From CAZTLE01 sp964614415 (lineage in GTDB: Bacteria; Bacteroidota; Bacteroidia; Flavobacteriales; Flavobacteriaceae): 19,106 nucleotides of DNA. Below are positions 1 through 7,558 of the stretch, one piece after another; position 1 is the stretch's first letter; every line of letters starts with the position of its first letter. A program made the translations under genes and the position numbers. The notes below the pieces were generated by a model, which saw only the letters and a program-made list of their open reading frames with translations, was not told the DNA's origin and did not search any database. The stretch covers positions 1 through 19,106 of the forward strand of contig CAZTLE010000065.1 of assembly GCA_964614415.1 (NCBI GenBank). The letters run 5' to 3'.

Positions 1-693
1 ACCATGCGCCGGGAAGGCTATGAGTTCCAGAGAGGGCAACCTCAGGTGATTATCAAGGAGATTGATGGGGTTAAATGCGAACCTGTTGAGGAGTTGACGA
101 TTGACCTTCCGGAGGAGGTGAGTGGACGTGCCATAGATATGGTCACCATTCGCAAAGGGGAAATGACGAGCATGGAAGCCAAAGGGGAACGAATGATCTG
201 TCGTTTCGAGATTCCATCCCGTGGTATAATCGGGCTGCGAAATCAGTTGCTTACGGCTACTGCCGGAGAGGCGATCATGACGCACCGTTTTATGGAATAT
301 CAGCCAATAAAGGGAGGTATTCCGGAGCGTCAAAACGGGAGTCTGGTTTCTATGGAAAACGGAACTGCTATTCCCTATTCCATCGATAAGCTTCAGGAAC
401 GAGGACGTTTCTTTATCGATCCGGGAGAAGCCATTTATGAAGGACAGGTGATTGGAGAGAACTCCCGGCGAGATGATATGGTAGTCAACGTAACCAAAAC
501 CAAGAAGCTAACCAACGTACGTTCCGCAGGTGCCGATGACAAGGCCCGCATTGTTCCGGCCATCAAGTTTTCGTTGGAAGAGGCGTTGGAGTACATTCAG
601 AAGGATGAGTATGTGGAGGTTACTCCCAACCATCTAAGGCTTAGGAAGATACTGTTAAAAGAAGTAGATAGAAAAAGAAATAAAACGGTCTGA
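1..693 (+). CDS. typA: Translational GTPase TypA/BipA, C-terminal fragment (5' end outside window)
   Basis: The reading frame is already open at base 1, so the gene starts upstream. About 230 of the usual ~600 residues are present. The visible part carries the EF-G-like domain V and the BipA-specific C-terminal domain. Key landmarks are the SRGIIGLRNQLLTATAGEA stretch, the TGEAIMTHRF-like segment followed by a run ending in PERQNGSLVS, and the C-terminal VTKTKKLTNVRSAGADDKAR segment with EYVEVTPNHLRLRK, all hallmarks of TypA/BipA. The protein is a ribosome-associated GTPase acting in ribosome assembly and stress or low-temperature adaptation. The G domain is not in the window. The gene is a conserved core gene marking the left border of the accessory glycan region. 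No damage is seen in the visible part. Confidence 0.96.
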   Translation, partial: TMRREGYEFQRGQPQVIIKEIDGVKCEPVEELTIDLPEEVSGRAIDMVTIRKGEMTSMEAKGERMICRFEIPSRGIIGLRNQLLTATAGEAIMTHRFMEYQPIKGGIPERQNGSLVSMENGTAIPYSIDKLQERGRFFIDPGEAIYEGQVIGENSRRDDMVVNVTKTKKLTNVRSAGADDKARIVPAIKFSLEEALEYIQKDEYVEVTPNHLRLRKILLKEVDRKRNKTV

Positions 694-701
694 TTGGGCG
701 T

Positions 702-726
702 TTCATAGTCGGTTCACCGCTATGAA
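702..726 (+). terminator. Stem-loop just after typA, possible terminator
   Basis: Nine bases after the typA stop, TTCATAG and CTATGAA pair perfectly. An inner CGG/CCG pair closes a TTCA loop, with a single bulged T between the two stem parts, giving ten base pairs in all. The following sequence is only moderately T-rich, so this is not a textbook intrinsic terminator. Its position and symmetry still fit a transcript end or 3' stabilising hairpin. Confidence 0.55.
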
Positions 727-841
727 GGGTCTATGCCTGCTTATTTTCGTACATTTACCCCCGGTGAAAGATCTTACGGTTTAATGATTGCACTGGGTTG
801 GATATGGTGGCCAGGCAGTTAGTTAAATGGTCGTTTTTTAG

Positions 842-849
842 TTTATTTG
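842..849 (+). promoter_or_regulatory. Possible -7 element upstream of the glycan gene run
   Basis: TTTATTTG matches the Bacteroidota -7 consensus TAnnTTTG with one mismatch. It is followed by TGG, as in the ftsE promoter of this window, and lies 42 bases before the ATG at 892. No TTG is seen at the usual -33 distance. The rest of the typA-892 gap (694-891) holds only the stem-loop described separately. This is a weak call from pattern alone. Confidence 0.28.
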
Positions 850-891
850 TGGAGGTTTAACAATCGTCACTTCGAATAACCAGAAGAATTT

Positions 892-1086
892 ATGCAATTT
901 CTATATTTCGATCCGGGATTAGGCGCAATGATTGTCCAGGCACTGGTTGCTACAGCTGCCGGGATCTTATTGTTTTCGAAGAATGTAATGTACAAGGTAA
1001 AGACGTTCCTGGGGCTCAAGAAAGAGGAAGAGTACGATTCCATAGATATTGAAGAGCAAGATACCGAACCTCATGATGAGCAATAA
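892..1086 (+). CDS. Small one-helix membrane protein, function unknown
   Basis: This 64-residue protein starts at ATG 892. A hydrophobic segment at about residues 10-29 (MIVQALVATAAGILLFS) should span the inner membrane. A basic stretch follows (KNVMYKVKTFLGLKK), then a very acidic tail (EEEYDSIDIEEQDTEPHDEQ). The N-terminal FDPGLGAMIVQA looks like a conserved motif rather than a random signal anchor. The gene overlaps the methyltransferase start by about 14 bases, so the two are probably translationally coupled. It may be a membrane anchor or partner for the downstream soluble methyltransferase, which is inference from position only. I do not recognise a named family. Because its 3' end lies inside the coupling overlap, I regard it as a real gene. 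Confidence 0.75.
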   Translation: MQFLYFDPGLGAMIVQALVATAAGILLFSKNVMYKVKTFLGLKKEEEYDSIDIEEQDTEPHDEQ

Positions 1087-2464
1087 CCATCAGGTTCACA
1101 ATGCATCATTTAGAGATCCTTCCGGCTATGTCTTCTATGAGGAAGGCACCCTTCGCCGGGCTATAAATCCTATTTATTTTAAACAGTATAGAAGCCTTAC
1201 CGAAAGCGGATTCTACAAAACGCTGATTGATAAGGGGCTTCTCATATCGCATACCGAAACGTTCAATTCGGAAGACAGGATCGTCATTACCCCGGAGCCC
1301 ATTCCATTTATTACCTATCCGTATGAGTGGAGTTTTGAGCAATACAAGCAGGCCGCGTTGCTGACCTTGCGCATTCAGAAATTTGCGTTATCCAAAGGCT
1401 ATATTCTCAAAGACGCTTCGGCCTATAATGTTACCTTTTACAAAGGGAAACCGGTTTTTATAGATACGCTGTCTTTTGACTTTTACGAGGAAGATATGCC
1501 CTGGCGGGCCTATAAGCAATTCGTCATGCATTTCTTCGGTCCGTTGGTGCTTGCAAAATACCATGGAACCGAGATACTTAAAATGATGCAGACCCATATT
1601 GACGGCATTCCGGTTCCTCTTATATCCTCATTGCTGCCCGGAAAGACCCGTTTAAACGCCACGCTTTATACCAATGTTCATCTGCTTGCGAAGATGGAAT
1701 CACGACATAGTGAGGACTATAAGGCCGAAACAAAGATTGCACGTTTATCCCGGAAGGCGCAAGACAATATTCTCAAGAGTCTGTACTCGGCAATAGTGAA
1801 GCTAAAGTTGAAAGAGGAGAGTGAATGGGGCAATTATTACAACAAGATCAATTATGATGATGAAGCCTTCGAGGCTAAGAAGAGTTTGATCAGGGAGTGG
1901 ACAGCACCTCTTGGTGTACGGCGTCTTATCGACATGGGCGGGAATGACGGGACCTTTGCCCGAACAGTGTTAGACAGCGTAGAACATTGCATCGTAACGG
2001 ATATTGATACCAATGCCGTGGGCTATAACTACAGGCAGATTCAACAAAACGAGGAGAAGAATATGCTTCCTTTCGTTTGCGATGTGCTGCAGCCTGCGCC
2101 CGGAATTGGCTTCGATAATACCGAACGCACTTCGCTACTGGAAAGACTTAGTGCTTATGGTCCGGATATGACAATGGCTCTGGCTTTGATCCACCATATT
2201 ACGCTATCCGGAAATGTGCCATTTGAGAAATCGGCCGGTTTTTTTGCATCCTTCTCGAAGTACTTGCTCATCGAGTTCCCCGGGCGGGAAGATTCCTGGG
2301 TACAGTCATTATTGATTAGAAAGCGGGAATTTGCGGGTCATTTTGATTTTTACAACAAGGAGAATTTCGAATCATGTTATTTGAAGTTCTTTGCATTGGA
2401 AAAGAAAGAGATAATTCCAGGGACGCACAGAACATTGTACTTATTGAAGAAGAAAGCATCCTAA
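1073..2464 (+). CDS. Kinase-like domain fused to class I SAM-dependent methyltransferase
   Basis: The frame can be read from TTG 1049, but ATG codons at 1073 and 1076 are more likely starts; ATG 1073 gives 463 residues. The C-terminal half is a class I methyltransferase. It has glycine motif I LIDMGGNDGTF (about residues 285-295), then VTDIDTNA for the acidic ribose-binding position, CDV for the adenine pocket, and ALALIHHIT as the motif IV region. The N-terminal half (about residues 20-240) contains LKDASAYNVTFYKGKPVFID. Its D-x4-N followed by D twelve residues later resembles the catalytic loop and metal site of aminoglycoside-phosphotransferase or sugar-kinase-like folds. The usual histidine before the first Asp is replaced by K. 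The likely role is transferring a methyl group, and perhaps a phosphate, to a glycan non-reducing end. The substrate is unknown. It is cytoplasmic, with no signal peptide. Confidence 0.85.
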   Translation: MMSNNHQVHNASFRDPSGYVFYEEGTLRRAINPIYFKQYRSLTESGFYKTLIDKGLLISHTETFNSEDRIVITPEPIPFITYPYEWSFEQYKQAALLTLRIQKFALSKGYILKDASAYNVTFYKGKPVFIDTLSFDFYEEDMPWRAYKQFVMHFFGPLVLAKYHGTEILKMMQTHIDGIPVPLISSLLPGKTRLNATLYTNVHLLAKMESRHSEDYKAETKIARLSRKAQDNILKSLYSAIVKLKLKEESEWGNYYNKINYDDEAFEAKKSLIREWTAPLGVRRLIDMGGNDGTFARTVLDSVEHCIVTDIDTNAVGYNYRQIQQNEEKNMLPFVCDVLQPAPGIGFDNTERTSLLERLSAYGPDMTMALALIHHITLSGNVPFEKSAGFFASFSKYLLIEFPGREDSWVQSLLIRKREFAGHFDFYNKENFESCYLKFFALEKKEIIPGTHRTLYLLKKKAS

Positions 2465-2492
2465 CGATCTTTTGTTATTCCGATAAGGTAGT

Positions 2493-3956
2493 ATGAACAA
2501 AAAGGAGAAACGTAGTTTTTTTGATAAGAAGGTGGTCATCGGACTGGGAGCCGGCCTGTATCCTTTGTTCCATTATTACAACGGCAACTTTGATATTGCA
2601 GATACCTGGTATCAGTTGGGCTTCTTCCTGGGAATCTCCATCGTACTTCCGCTTGCGTTAATCGCTATTTCTCACGGCATTATGAAACTTAGTGCAACCC
2701 TGAAGCACAGTTCGTATTGGTTAACTGCGATTAATCTGGCCGTATTTTCTGGCTTGTTGGCATTTTTTATTTTTCTCTTTGACGGTTGGACCATAACGCT
2801 CTTTGTAGTGATGGCGATCGTGCTGAGTTTACGACTACACAGGTTTATATCCAAGATTGTGATTCTGCAATACTTATTGGCGGTCATGAGCCTGTTCACT
2901 CTGGTTCCCAAACTTATGTTCATGTGGAATCACTCAAACGAATGGGCCGAGACGTCGGACGGTATAGATCAGGCCGATTTCAAGGTCTATCCCAATATTT
3001 ATGTCATTCAGCCAGACGGATTTACCAATTTTTCCGAATTGCGAAAGCCCCCATACAATTATGAGGACCCTACTTTTGAGCAATGGTTGGAGGAGCGGAA
3101 TTTTGTGAATTACCCGAATTTCCGAAGTAATTATTATTCTACGTTGACTTCCAACTCGTCCATGTTTGCCATGAAACACCACTATTACAACAATACCTAT
3201 CCGGGAAACCTAAAGACTTTCGGTTCCCAGGCCGTAATAGTGGGCGATAATAACTGGCTCCGGGTGTTGAAGCACAATGGCTATAAAACCCATTTAATAA
3301 CCGATAACAGTTTTTTTCTCACAAACCGCAAATTGGAAGGCTACGATTTTTGCAATATCCCGCAAAGCGAGGTCCTGTTGCACGATACAGGTGGTATACC
3401 CGGAGTGCGCACCGTACGTGAATTTATAGACATTCTGGATGCAGCGGATGCCCCACGCAACTTCTATTTCATTGAGAAAACAACACCCGGGCACATCAAG
3501 TACACCGATGCCTCATCCGGAGGCCCCGAAGTGGAGCGAGAAAGATATTTACATCGGTTAAAGACTGCGGAAAGCTGGACGACACAGCTTGTGAAGAATA
3601 TCCAACGGTTGGATCCCAATCCACTGATCGTTATTGTTGCAGACCATGGCGGCTTTGTGGGACTCAATTCGGTGAAGGAAGTACATCGCAGAAAATTGGA
3701 CTCTCTGGAAACAATATCGGTCTTTAGCAGTCAGTTAAGTATTCATTGGCCATATGATGATACGCCCGATGATTTGGTGTTTAGAAGTAATGTGAATGTG
3801 TTTCGAAATATCATTGCGTATCTTTCGCAGAACAAATCGTTTTTGGATAACAGAGAACCGGATGAAAGTTTTTTGCCGTTTTATGAAGGACAAAAGGCGA
3901 GCTACTTTCTCTGCATAGACGATAACGGTACGGTCGAATATAGAAGTATTGAGTAA
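2493..3956 (+). CDS. Membrane-anchored sulfatase / phosphoethanolamine-transferase-like enzyme
   Basis: This 487-residue protein has about four or five hydrophobic helices in residues 13-145, followed by an alkaline-phosphatase-superfamily domain. Visible metal and catalytic landmarks are IYVIQPDGF (D175), the serine/threonine-rich SNYYSTLTSNSSMF segment where the nucleophile is expected, TPGHIKY (H334) and IVIVADHGGF (D384, H385). Membrane enzymes of this superfamily move phosphoethanolamine or phosphoglycerol onto glycans, or hydrolyse sulfate or phosphate esters, on the outer face of the inner membrane. The sequence does not decide which. It starts at ATG 2493, 28 bases after the methyltransferase, and its stop overlaps the next gene by 8 bases. 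It would decorate the glycan made by this locus. The classical sulfatase C/S-x-P-x-R formylglycine motif is not seen, which favours a transferase. Confidence 0.82.
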   Translation: MNKKEKRSFFDKKVVIGLGAGLYPLFHYYNGNFDIADTWYQLGFFLGISIVLPLALIAISHGIMKLSATLKHSSYWLTAINLAVFSGLLAFFIFLFDGWTITLFVVMAIVLSLRLHRFISKIVILQYLLAVMSLFTLVPKLMFMWNHSNEWAETSDGIDQADFKVYPNIYVIQPDGFTNFSELRKPPYNYEDPTFEQWLEERNFVNYPNFRSNYYSTLTSNSSMFAMKHHYYNNTYPGNLKTFGSQAVIVGDNNWLRVLKHNGYKTHLITDNSFFLTNRKLEGYDFCNIPQSEVLLHDTGGIPGVRTVREFIDILDAADAPRNFYFIEKTTPGHIKYTDASSGGPEVERERYLHRLKTAESWTTQLVKNIQRLDPNPLIVIVADHGGFVGLNSVKEVHRRKLDSLETISVFSSQLSIHWPYDDTPDDLVFRSNVNVFRNIIAYLSQNKSFLDNREPDESFLPFYEGQKASYFLCIDDNGTVEYRSIE

Positions 3957-4926
3957 ATATACGGTTACCAAATACCAGCCTGAAAACAAGGCCGAATGGG
4001 ATGCATTCGTATCCTCGGCCAAGAATGCTACTTTTTTATTCCGAAGGGATTTCATGGACTATCACAGCGATAGGTTCGAGGATTTCTCGCTGTTGGCTTA
4101 CAAAGATGATGAACTGCTGACTGTCTTGCCGGCAAACCGAAAGGGAGATACGGTGTACTCGCATCAAGGACTTACCTATGGAAGTTTTGTATTACAGGAC
4201 AGTGCTACCTTGTTTTATGCTTTTGAAGCATTCAAAGCGATGTTGCAGTATTTACATGATGCCGGAATAGCTGAACTGGACATACGGGTGATACCTACTT
4301 TTTACAACCTGATGCCAGCCGATGAACTTGAATATTTCCTGTTTAAAGCCAATGCCCGTTTACTGAAGCGCGATGTGCTTATGGTAATCGATTATGCACA
4401 TAAACTGCGTTTCAGAAAAAACCGTAGAGAAGGCATCAACAAAGCGGTGCGCAACGGTCTGGAAGTGCGAATAGACGATAATTTCGAAGGATTTTGGAAC
4501 GAAATTCTAATTCCTAATCTGTCCAGGAAGCATGGTATTGCACCTGTACATACGCTGGAAGAGATCCAACTACTTGCGTCCCGGTTTCCGGATAATATCT
4601 TCCAGGTTAATGCCTACAAAGATGACCAAATCGTTGCCGGGACTACTGTTTTCCTTACAAAGACCACAATTCATCCACAATACGTTTCCGGTAATACGGA
4701 TAAGAACTTTTTCGGAAGTCTTGATTTGGTATATGATCACATTATCAACAAGTTTTGGGACGACAGAAGGTATTTTGACTTCAATATTTCGAGCGAGGAA
4801 AACGGAAGGGTCCTTAATAAGGGGCTTATCTTTTGGAAAGAAACTTGTGGGGCACGTACTTTTACAGCCGATAATTACGTTGTGAAGACTTCAGCTCATT
4901 CATCCTTAATTCTGCCTGTAAAATGA
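3949..4926 (+). CDS. FemAB/GNAT-like acyltransferase
   Basis: This 325-residue protein belongs to the tandem-GNAT/FemAB-like group. It has the N-terminal WDAFVSSAKNATFLFRRDFM segment typical of this group, a PANRKGDTVYSHQGLTYGSF strand-loop (about residues 61-80), and a second half with FRKNRREGINKAVRNGLEVR and IVAGTTVFLT plus the ISSEENGRVLNKGLIFWKE end. Members transfer acyl or aminoacyl groups to amines on peptidoglycan or sugars. The start is TTG 3949; the next ATG would remove the conserved N-terminal segment, so TTG is preferred. It overlaps the previous stop by 8 bases and the aminotransferase start by ATGA. This tight coupling to an aminosugar-forming gene suggests it may acylate the new amino group, but that substrate is inferred. 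It is cytoplasmic, with no membrane helix. Confidence 0.82.
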   Translation: MSKYTVTKYQPENKAEWDAFVSSAKNATFLFRRDFMDYHSDRFEDFSLLAYKDDELLTVLPANRKGDTVYSHQGLTYGSFVLQDSATLFYAFEAFKAMLQYLHDAGIAELDIRVIPTFYNLMPADELEYFLFKANARLLKRDVLMVIDYAHKLRFRKNRREGINKAVRNGLEVRIDDNFEGFWNEILIPNLSRKHGIAPVHTLEEIQLLASRFPDNIFQVNAYKDDQIVAGTTVFLTKTTIHPQYVSGNTDKNFFGSLDLVYDHIINKFWDDRRYFDFNISSEENGRVLNKGLIFWKETCGARTFTADNYVVKTSAHSSLILPVK

Positions 4927-6023
4927 TCCCTTTTTTAGATCTGAAAAAAGTCAATGCCAGGTTTGAAACCGATTTCAAAGCGCGTTTTCAACAACTTTTG
5001 GAGAGGGGCTATTATGTGTTATCGGAAGAAGTGAATGCTTTTGAAACCGAATTTGCTCGCTATTGTGGCGTTAATCACTGCGTAGGAGTTGGAAACGGAT
5101 TGGATGCGTTGCGACTTATACTGGAGGGCTATAAGACTCTGGGCCGATTGAATGACGGTGATGAGGTCTTGGTGTCGTCCAATACGTTTATTGCGACTAT
5201 TCTCGCCATTAAGCAGGCCGGTCTGCGTCCGGTATTGGGAGAGACCGATGCCGGGAATTACAATTTTGATATCGGTCAGCTTAAGAAGTCCATAGGACCC
5301 AGGACACGTGCCATTATGCCGGTACATTTGTACGGTCAGTTGTCACCGATGTCAGCCTTGAAGGAAGTTGCTTCAAAGCACGATCTGTTGCTTATTGAAG
5401 ACTCGGCTCAGGCACATGGAGCTCGCGATAGTGAAGGCAGGTTGGCTGGAAGTTTAGGTGATGCCGCCGGATTTAGTTTTTATCCGACCAAGAATCTGGG
5501 GGCGCTTGGAGATGGTGGAGCCGTAACAACCAATGACGATGCGTTGACCGATGCCGTACGTATGCTTCGGAATTATGGAGCTTCCACGAAGTACGTTAAT
5601 GATGTGCCAGGGATTAACTCCCGATTAGATGAGATCCAGGCATCGTTCCTTAGGTGTAAGTTGCCATTGTTGGATTCCGATAATGCGACCCGTCGTGAGA
5701 TTGCCAAAAGATACCTTGCAGAGGTTAACAATGGGAAAATTACAATGCCCAATTATGAGGGCGGGGACGATCATGTTTTTCATCTCTTTGTTGTACGGGT
5801 TGACGATCGCGATAATTTTATGGAGTATCTGAAAAACCAGGGAGTTGGAACGCTCATTCACTATCCTGTTCCGCCGCATAAGCAGAAGGCACTGCCGGAG
5901 TTAAACGGGATGTCGTTTCCTGTGTCGGAAATGATCCATGAGCAGGTGGTTAGTATTCCCATGAGTCCGGTGCTTACTACTGTGGAGGTTTCGCGTATCA
6001 TTGAAGCGTTGAATGGGTATTAG
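4923..6023 (+). CDS. fdtB: PLP-dependent sugar 3-aminotransferase (FdtB/QdtB-like, DegT/DnrJ/EryC1)
   Basis: This 366-residue protein is a typical DegT/DnrJ/EryC1/StrS aminotransferase. Landmarks are GVGNGLDALRLIL (residues 55-67, phosphate-binding loop), SSNTFIATILAI, LLIEDSAQAHGA (D160 contacts the PLP pyridine N) and FSFYPTKNLGALGDGGAV with the Schiff-base lysine K190. The SFYPTKNLGALGDGGA form and the nearby FdtA-like gene point to 3-amination of dTDP-3-keto-6-deoxyhexose rather than 4-amination. The product would be dTDP-3-amino-3,6-dideoxy-galactose or -glucose. The start ATG overlaps the preceding stop as ATGA, so translation is probably coupled. FdtA lies about 4.6 kb downstream rather than adjacent. 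The family is certain; the 3-amino assignment is good but not proven. Confidence 0.9.
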   Translation: MIPFLDLKKVNARFETDFKARFQQLLERGYYVLSEEVNAFETEFARYCGVNHCVGVGNGLDALRLILEGYKTLGRLNDGDEVLVSSNTFIATILAIKQAGLRPVLGETDAGNYNFDIGQLKKSIGPRTRAIMPVHLYGQLSPMSALKEVASKHDLLLIEDSAQAHGARDSEGRLAGSLGDAAGFSFYPTKNLGALGDGGAVTTNDDALTDAVRMLRNYGASTKYVNDVPGINSRLDEIQASFLRCKLPLLDSDNATRREIAKRYLAEVNNGKITMPNYEGGDDHVFHLFVVRVDDRDNFMEYLKNQGVGTLIHYPVPPHKQKALPELNGMSFPVSEMIHEQVVSIPMSPVLTTVEVSRIIEALNGY

Positions 6024-6213
6024 TTCTTAGTTGTTAGAGGTTAGCTGAGGTGAACATTAGAACTATATCGACAAATAGAATAAGTATGTTTAACGACCCG
6101 CCGAAGATCAATAAAATAGAATGGCAACGTCGAATTTTACATTTGAAAAATTAAGTGTATATCAGAAATTATAAAAAAAATCTAACCACTAACAACTACA
6201 AACTACCCACTCG
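6024..6213. mobile_element. Decayed insertion: inverted-repeat-flanked relic of a four-helix-bundle (23S IVP-type) gene
   Basis: This AT-rich 190-base gap inside the operon is not ordinary spacer. Positions 6027-6044 and 6182-6199 form an 18-bp inverted repeat with 16 matches, whose core is GTTGTTAG. Between the arms lies a start codon with 17 codons that read as the N-terminus of PF05635-type four-helix-bundle proteins (listed separately). The GTTAGTT repeat vocabulary is the same as in the array at 17491-17539. In flavobacterial genomes such genes often sit in intergenic repeat-flanked units; that is from memory of the family, not computed here. The flippase start codon follows 15 bases after the right arm. 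I infer a once-complete small unit that lost most of its gene. Confidence 0.6.
6121..6174 (+). pseudogene. N-terminal remnant of four-helix-bundle protein (23S rRNA IVP family)
   Basis: ATG 6121 opens 17 codons reading MATSNFTFEKLSVYQKL before TAA. The F-E-x-L-x-V-Y-Q-K pattern is the characteristic beginning of PF05635/TIGR02436 four-helix-bundle proteins (often about 120 residues), which were first described from intervening sequences in 23S rRNA genes. Nothing of the remaining ~100 residues is found; an A-rich run follows directly and then the right repeat arm. It is too short to function, so it is called a deletion remnant. The match is short, so it could be coincidence, but the repeat flanks support it. 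Confidence 0.6.
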
Positions 6214-7527
6214 TTGAAGCTACCGAAATTCATAAGAGAGAACCTACTGCTAAAAATGACTTCGCTCAATGCGACGGTAATTAGCATTAGACTCATTATT
6301 TCCCTGTTTATCCAGCGCCTGCTGGCAGAAATGGTAGGTGAAGCGGGAATCGCGAAGATAGGACAGCTTCGCAATCTGTTGCAGCTACTTACGTCCATAT
6401 CTTCGGTAGGGATTTTTAACGGAATTGTAAAGTACGTAGCAGAGCATAAAACCGATGAAGAGCAGCTCAAAAAACTGTTTTCCACATCCTTTGTTTTTAT
6501 TACGATTGCCACGGTCCTTGTTGTTCCGCTTCTTTTCTTCGGTGCGGGATTCATTAGCGAGTATCTTTTTACTACCGATGAGTTCAGCTATGTGATTAAA
6601 ATACTGGCCCTGGTAGTGCCCTGTATCGCTTTGCAACGTATGTTCAACGGGGTTATCAACGGGCTATCGCGGTACAAGAAGTTTGCTAAGATCGATCTCA
6701 TAGCCTACTTATTGGCATCCGGGTTATTGGTCTATTCGCTGTACGAGTACAATATTGGAGGTGTTTTGGTAGCCATTGCCGTGACACCGGCCATTCAATT
6801 GGTCGTCTTACTGTTCATCTTTTTTAGAACACTTAGGGAATATATCAAGTTTAAAGAGTTGTCCTTTAAAGTTCCAATGGCGAAAGGGCTTTTGGCATTT
6901 ACATTAATGTCATTTTTCTCGACGGTACTGCTCAATTACGTGGAGATCGATGTGCGAAGACTTATTACGAATAAGATCACCGAGGACGATGCGGGTATCT
7001 GGACGGCTATGACCTTTATTTCAAAGAACTATATGGTCTTTTCAACCGCCATTTTCTCCCTGTATGTGCTGCCCAAGTTTGCCAGTATTCATACGGAAAG
7101 AGGGTTTAGAAAAGAGGTGGTTTCCATATACCGTACGCTGCTGCCCATCTTCGGTTTGGGAATGATATTGGTCTATTTGCTTCGCGACTACGTGATCCTG
7201 ATTATCTACCCCGATTTCACAGCCATGGCACCCCTGTTCAAGTGGCAGTTACTGGGTGACTTCGTAAGACTGGCTTCCGTGATATTGGCGCATCAGTTCC
7301 TGGCAAAGAAAATGGTTCGGAATTTTATCTTTACCGAGCTATTGTCCTTGGCTCTTTTCTACGGATTTGCCCACTATCTTACCGACTTGTACGGTGTTGA
7401 AGGTGTTGTGATCGGCCATTTTATTCGATATGTGATCTACTTCCTGATCGTCGCCTTCCTGGTGTGGAGATATTTCAGAAACAACAAACCCAATGAGCTT
7501 GCGGAAGAAACCAATGAAGAAGGATAA
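6214..7527 (+). CDS. Wzx-like polysaccharide/oligosaccharide flippase
   Basis: This 437-residue protein is almost wholly hydrophobic, with about twelve predicted helices and a short charged C-terminal tail (NNKPNELAEETNEEG). It matches O-antigen translocases of the MOP superfamily. The N-terminal ISLFIQRLLAEMVGEAGIAK and GQLRNLLQLLTSISSVGIFN region is characteristic of Wzx, as is the later FNGVINGLSRYKKFAKID. It would flip undecaprenyl-diphosphate-linked oligosaccharide to the periplasmic side of the inner membrane. The start is TTG 6214, giving KLPKFIRENLLLKM before the first helix; ATG 6256 is the alternative and would remove 14 residues. It follows the relic insertion, so its coupling to the upstream operon may have been weakened. 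No polymerase gene is next to it. Confidence 0.88.
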   Translation: MKLPKFIRENLLLKMTSLNATVISIRLIISLFIQRLLAEMVGEAGIAKIGQLRNLLQLLTSISSVGIFNGIVKYVAEHKTDEEQLKKLFSTSFVFITIATVLVVPLLFFGAGFISEYLFTTDEFSYVIKILALVVPCIALQRMFNGVINGLSRYKKFAKIDLIAYLLASGLLVYSLYEYNIGGVLVAIAVTPAIQLVVLLFIFFRTLREYIKFKELSFKVPMAKGLLAFTLMSFFSTVLLNYVEIDVRRLITNKITEDDAGIWTAMTFISKNYMVFSTAIFSLYVLPKFASIHTERGFRKEVVSIYRTLLPIFGLGMILVYLLRDYVILIIYPDFTAMAPLFKWQLLGDFVRLASVILAHQFLAKKMVRNFIFTELLSLALFYGFAHYLTDLYGVEGVVIGHFIRYVIYFLIVAFLVWRYFRNNKPNELAEETNEEG

Positions 7528-7558
7528 TTGTTGTAACTTTCAGGCATCGTAAATCCCA

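Noticed and set aside
1..693. typA as a pseudogene because it lacks the G domain
   Set aside because: The frame is open from the first base; the missing part is simply outside the window.
1073..2464. DNA methyltransferase of a restriction or phage-defence system
   Set aside because: No target-recognition domain, no NPPY/DPPY or PCQ motif and no restriction gene nearby; the context is glycan modification.
3735..4055. 106-codon minus-strand open frame across the sulfatase/acyltransferase junction
   Set aside because: Both plus-strand genes there have strong family motifs; the antisense product looks random.
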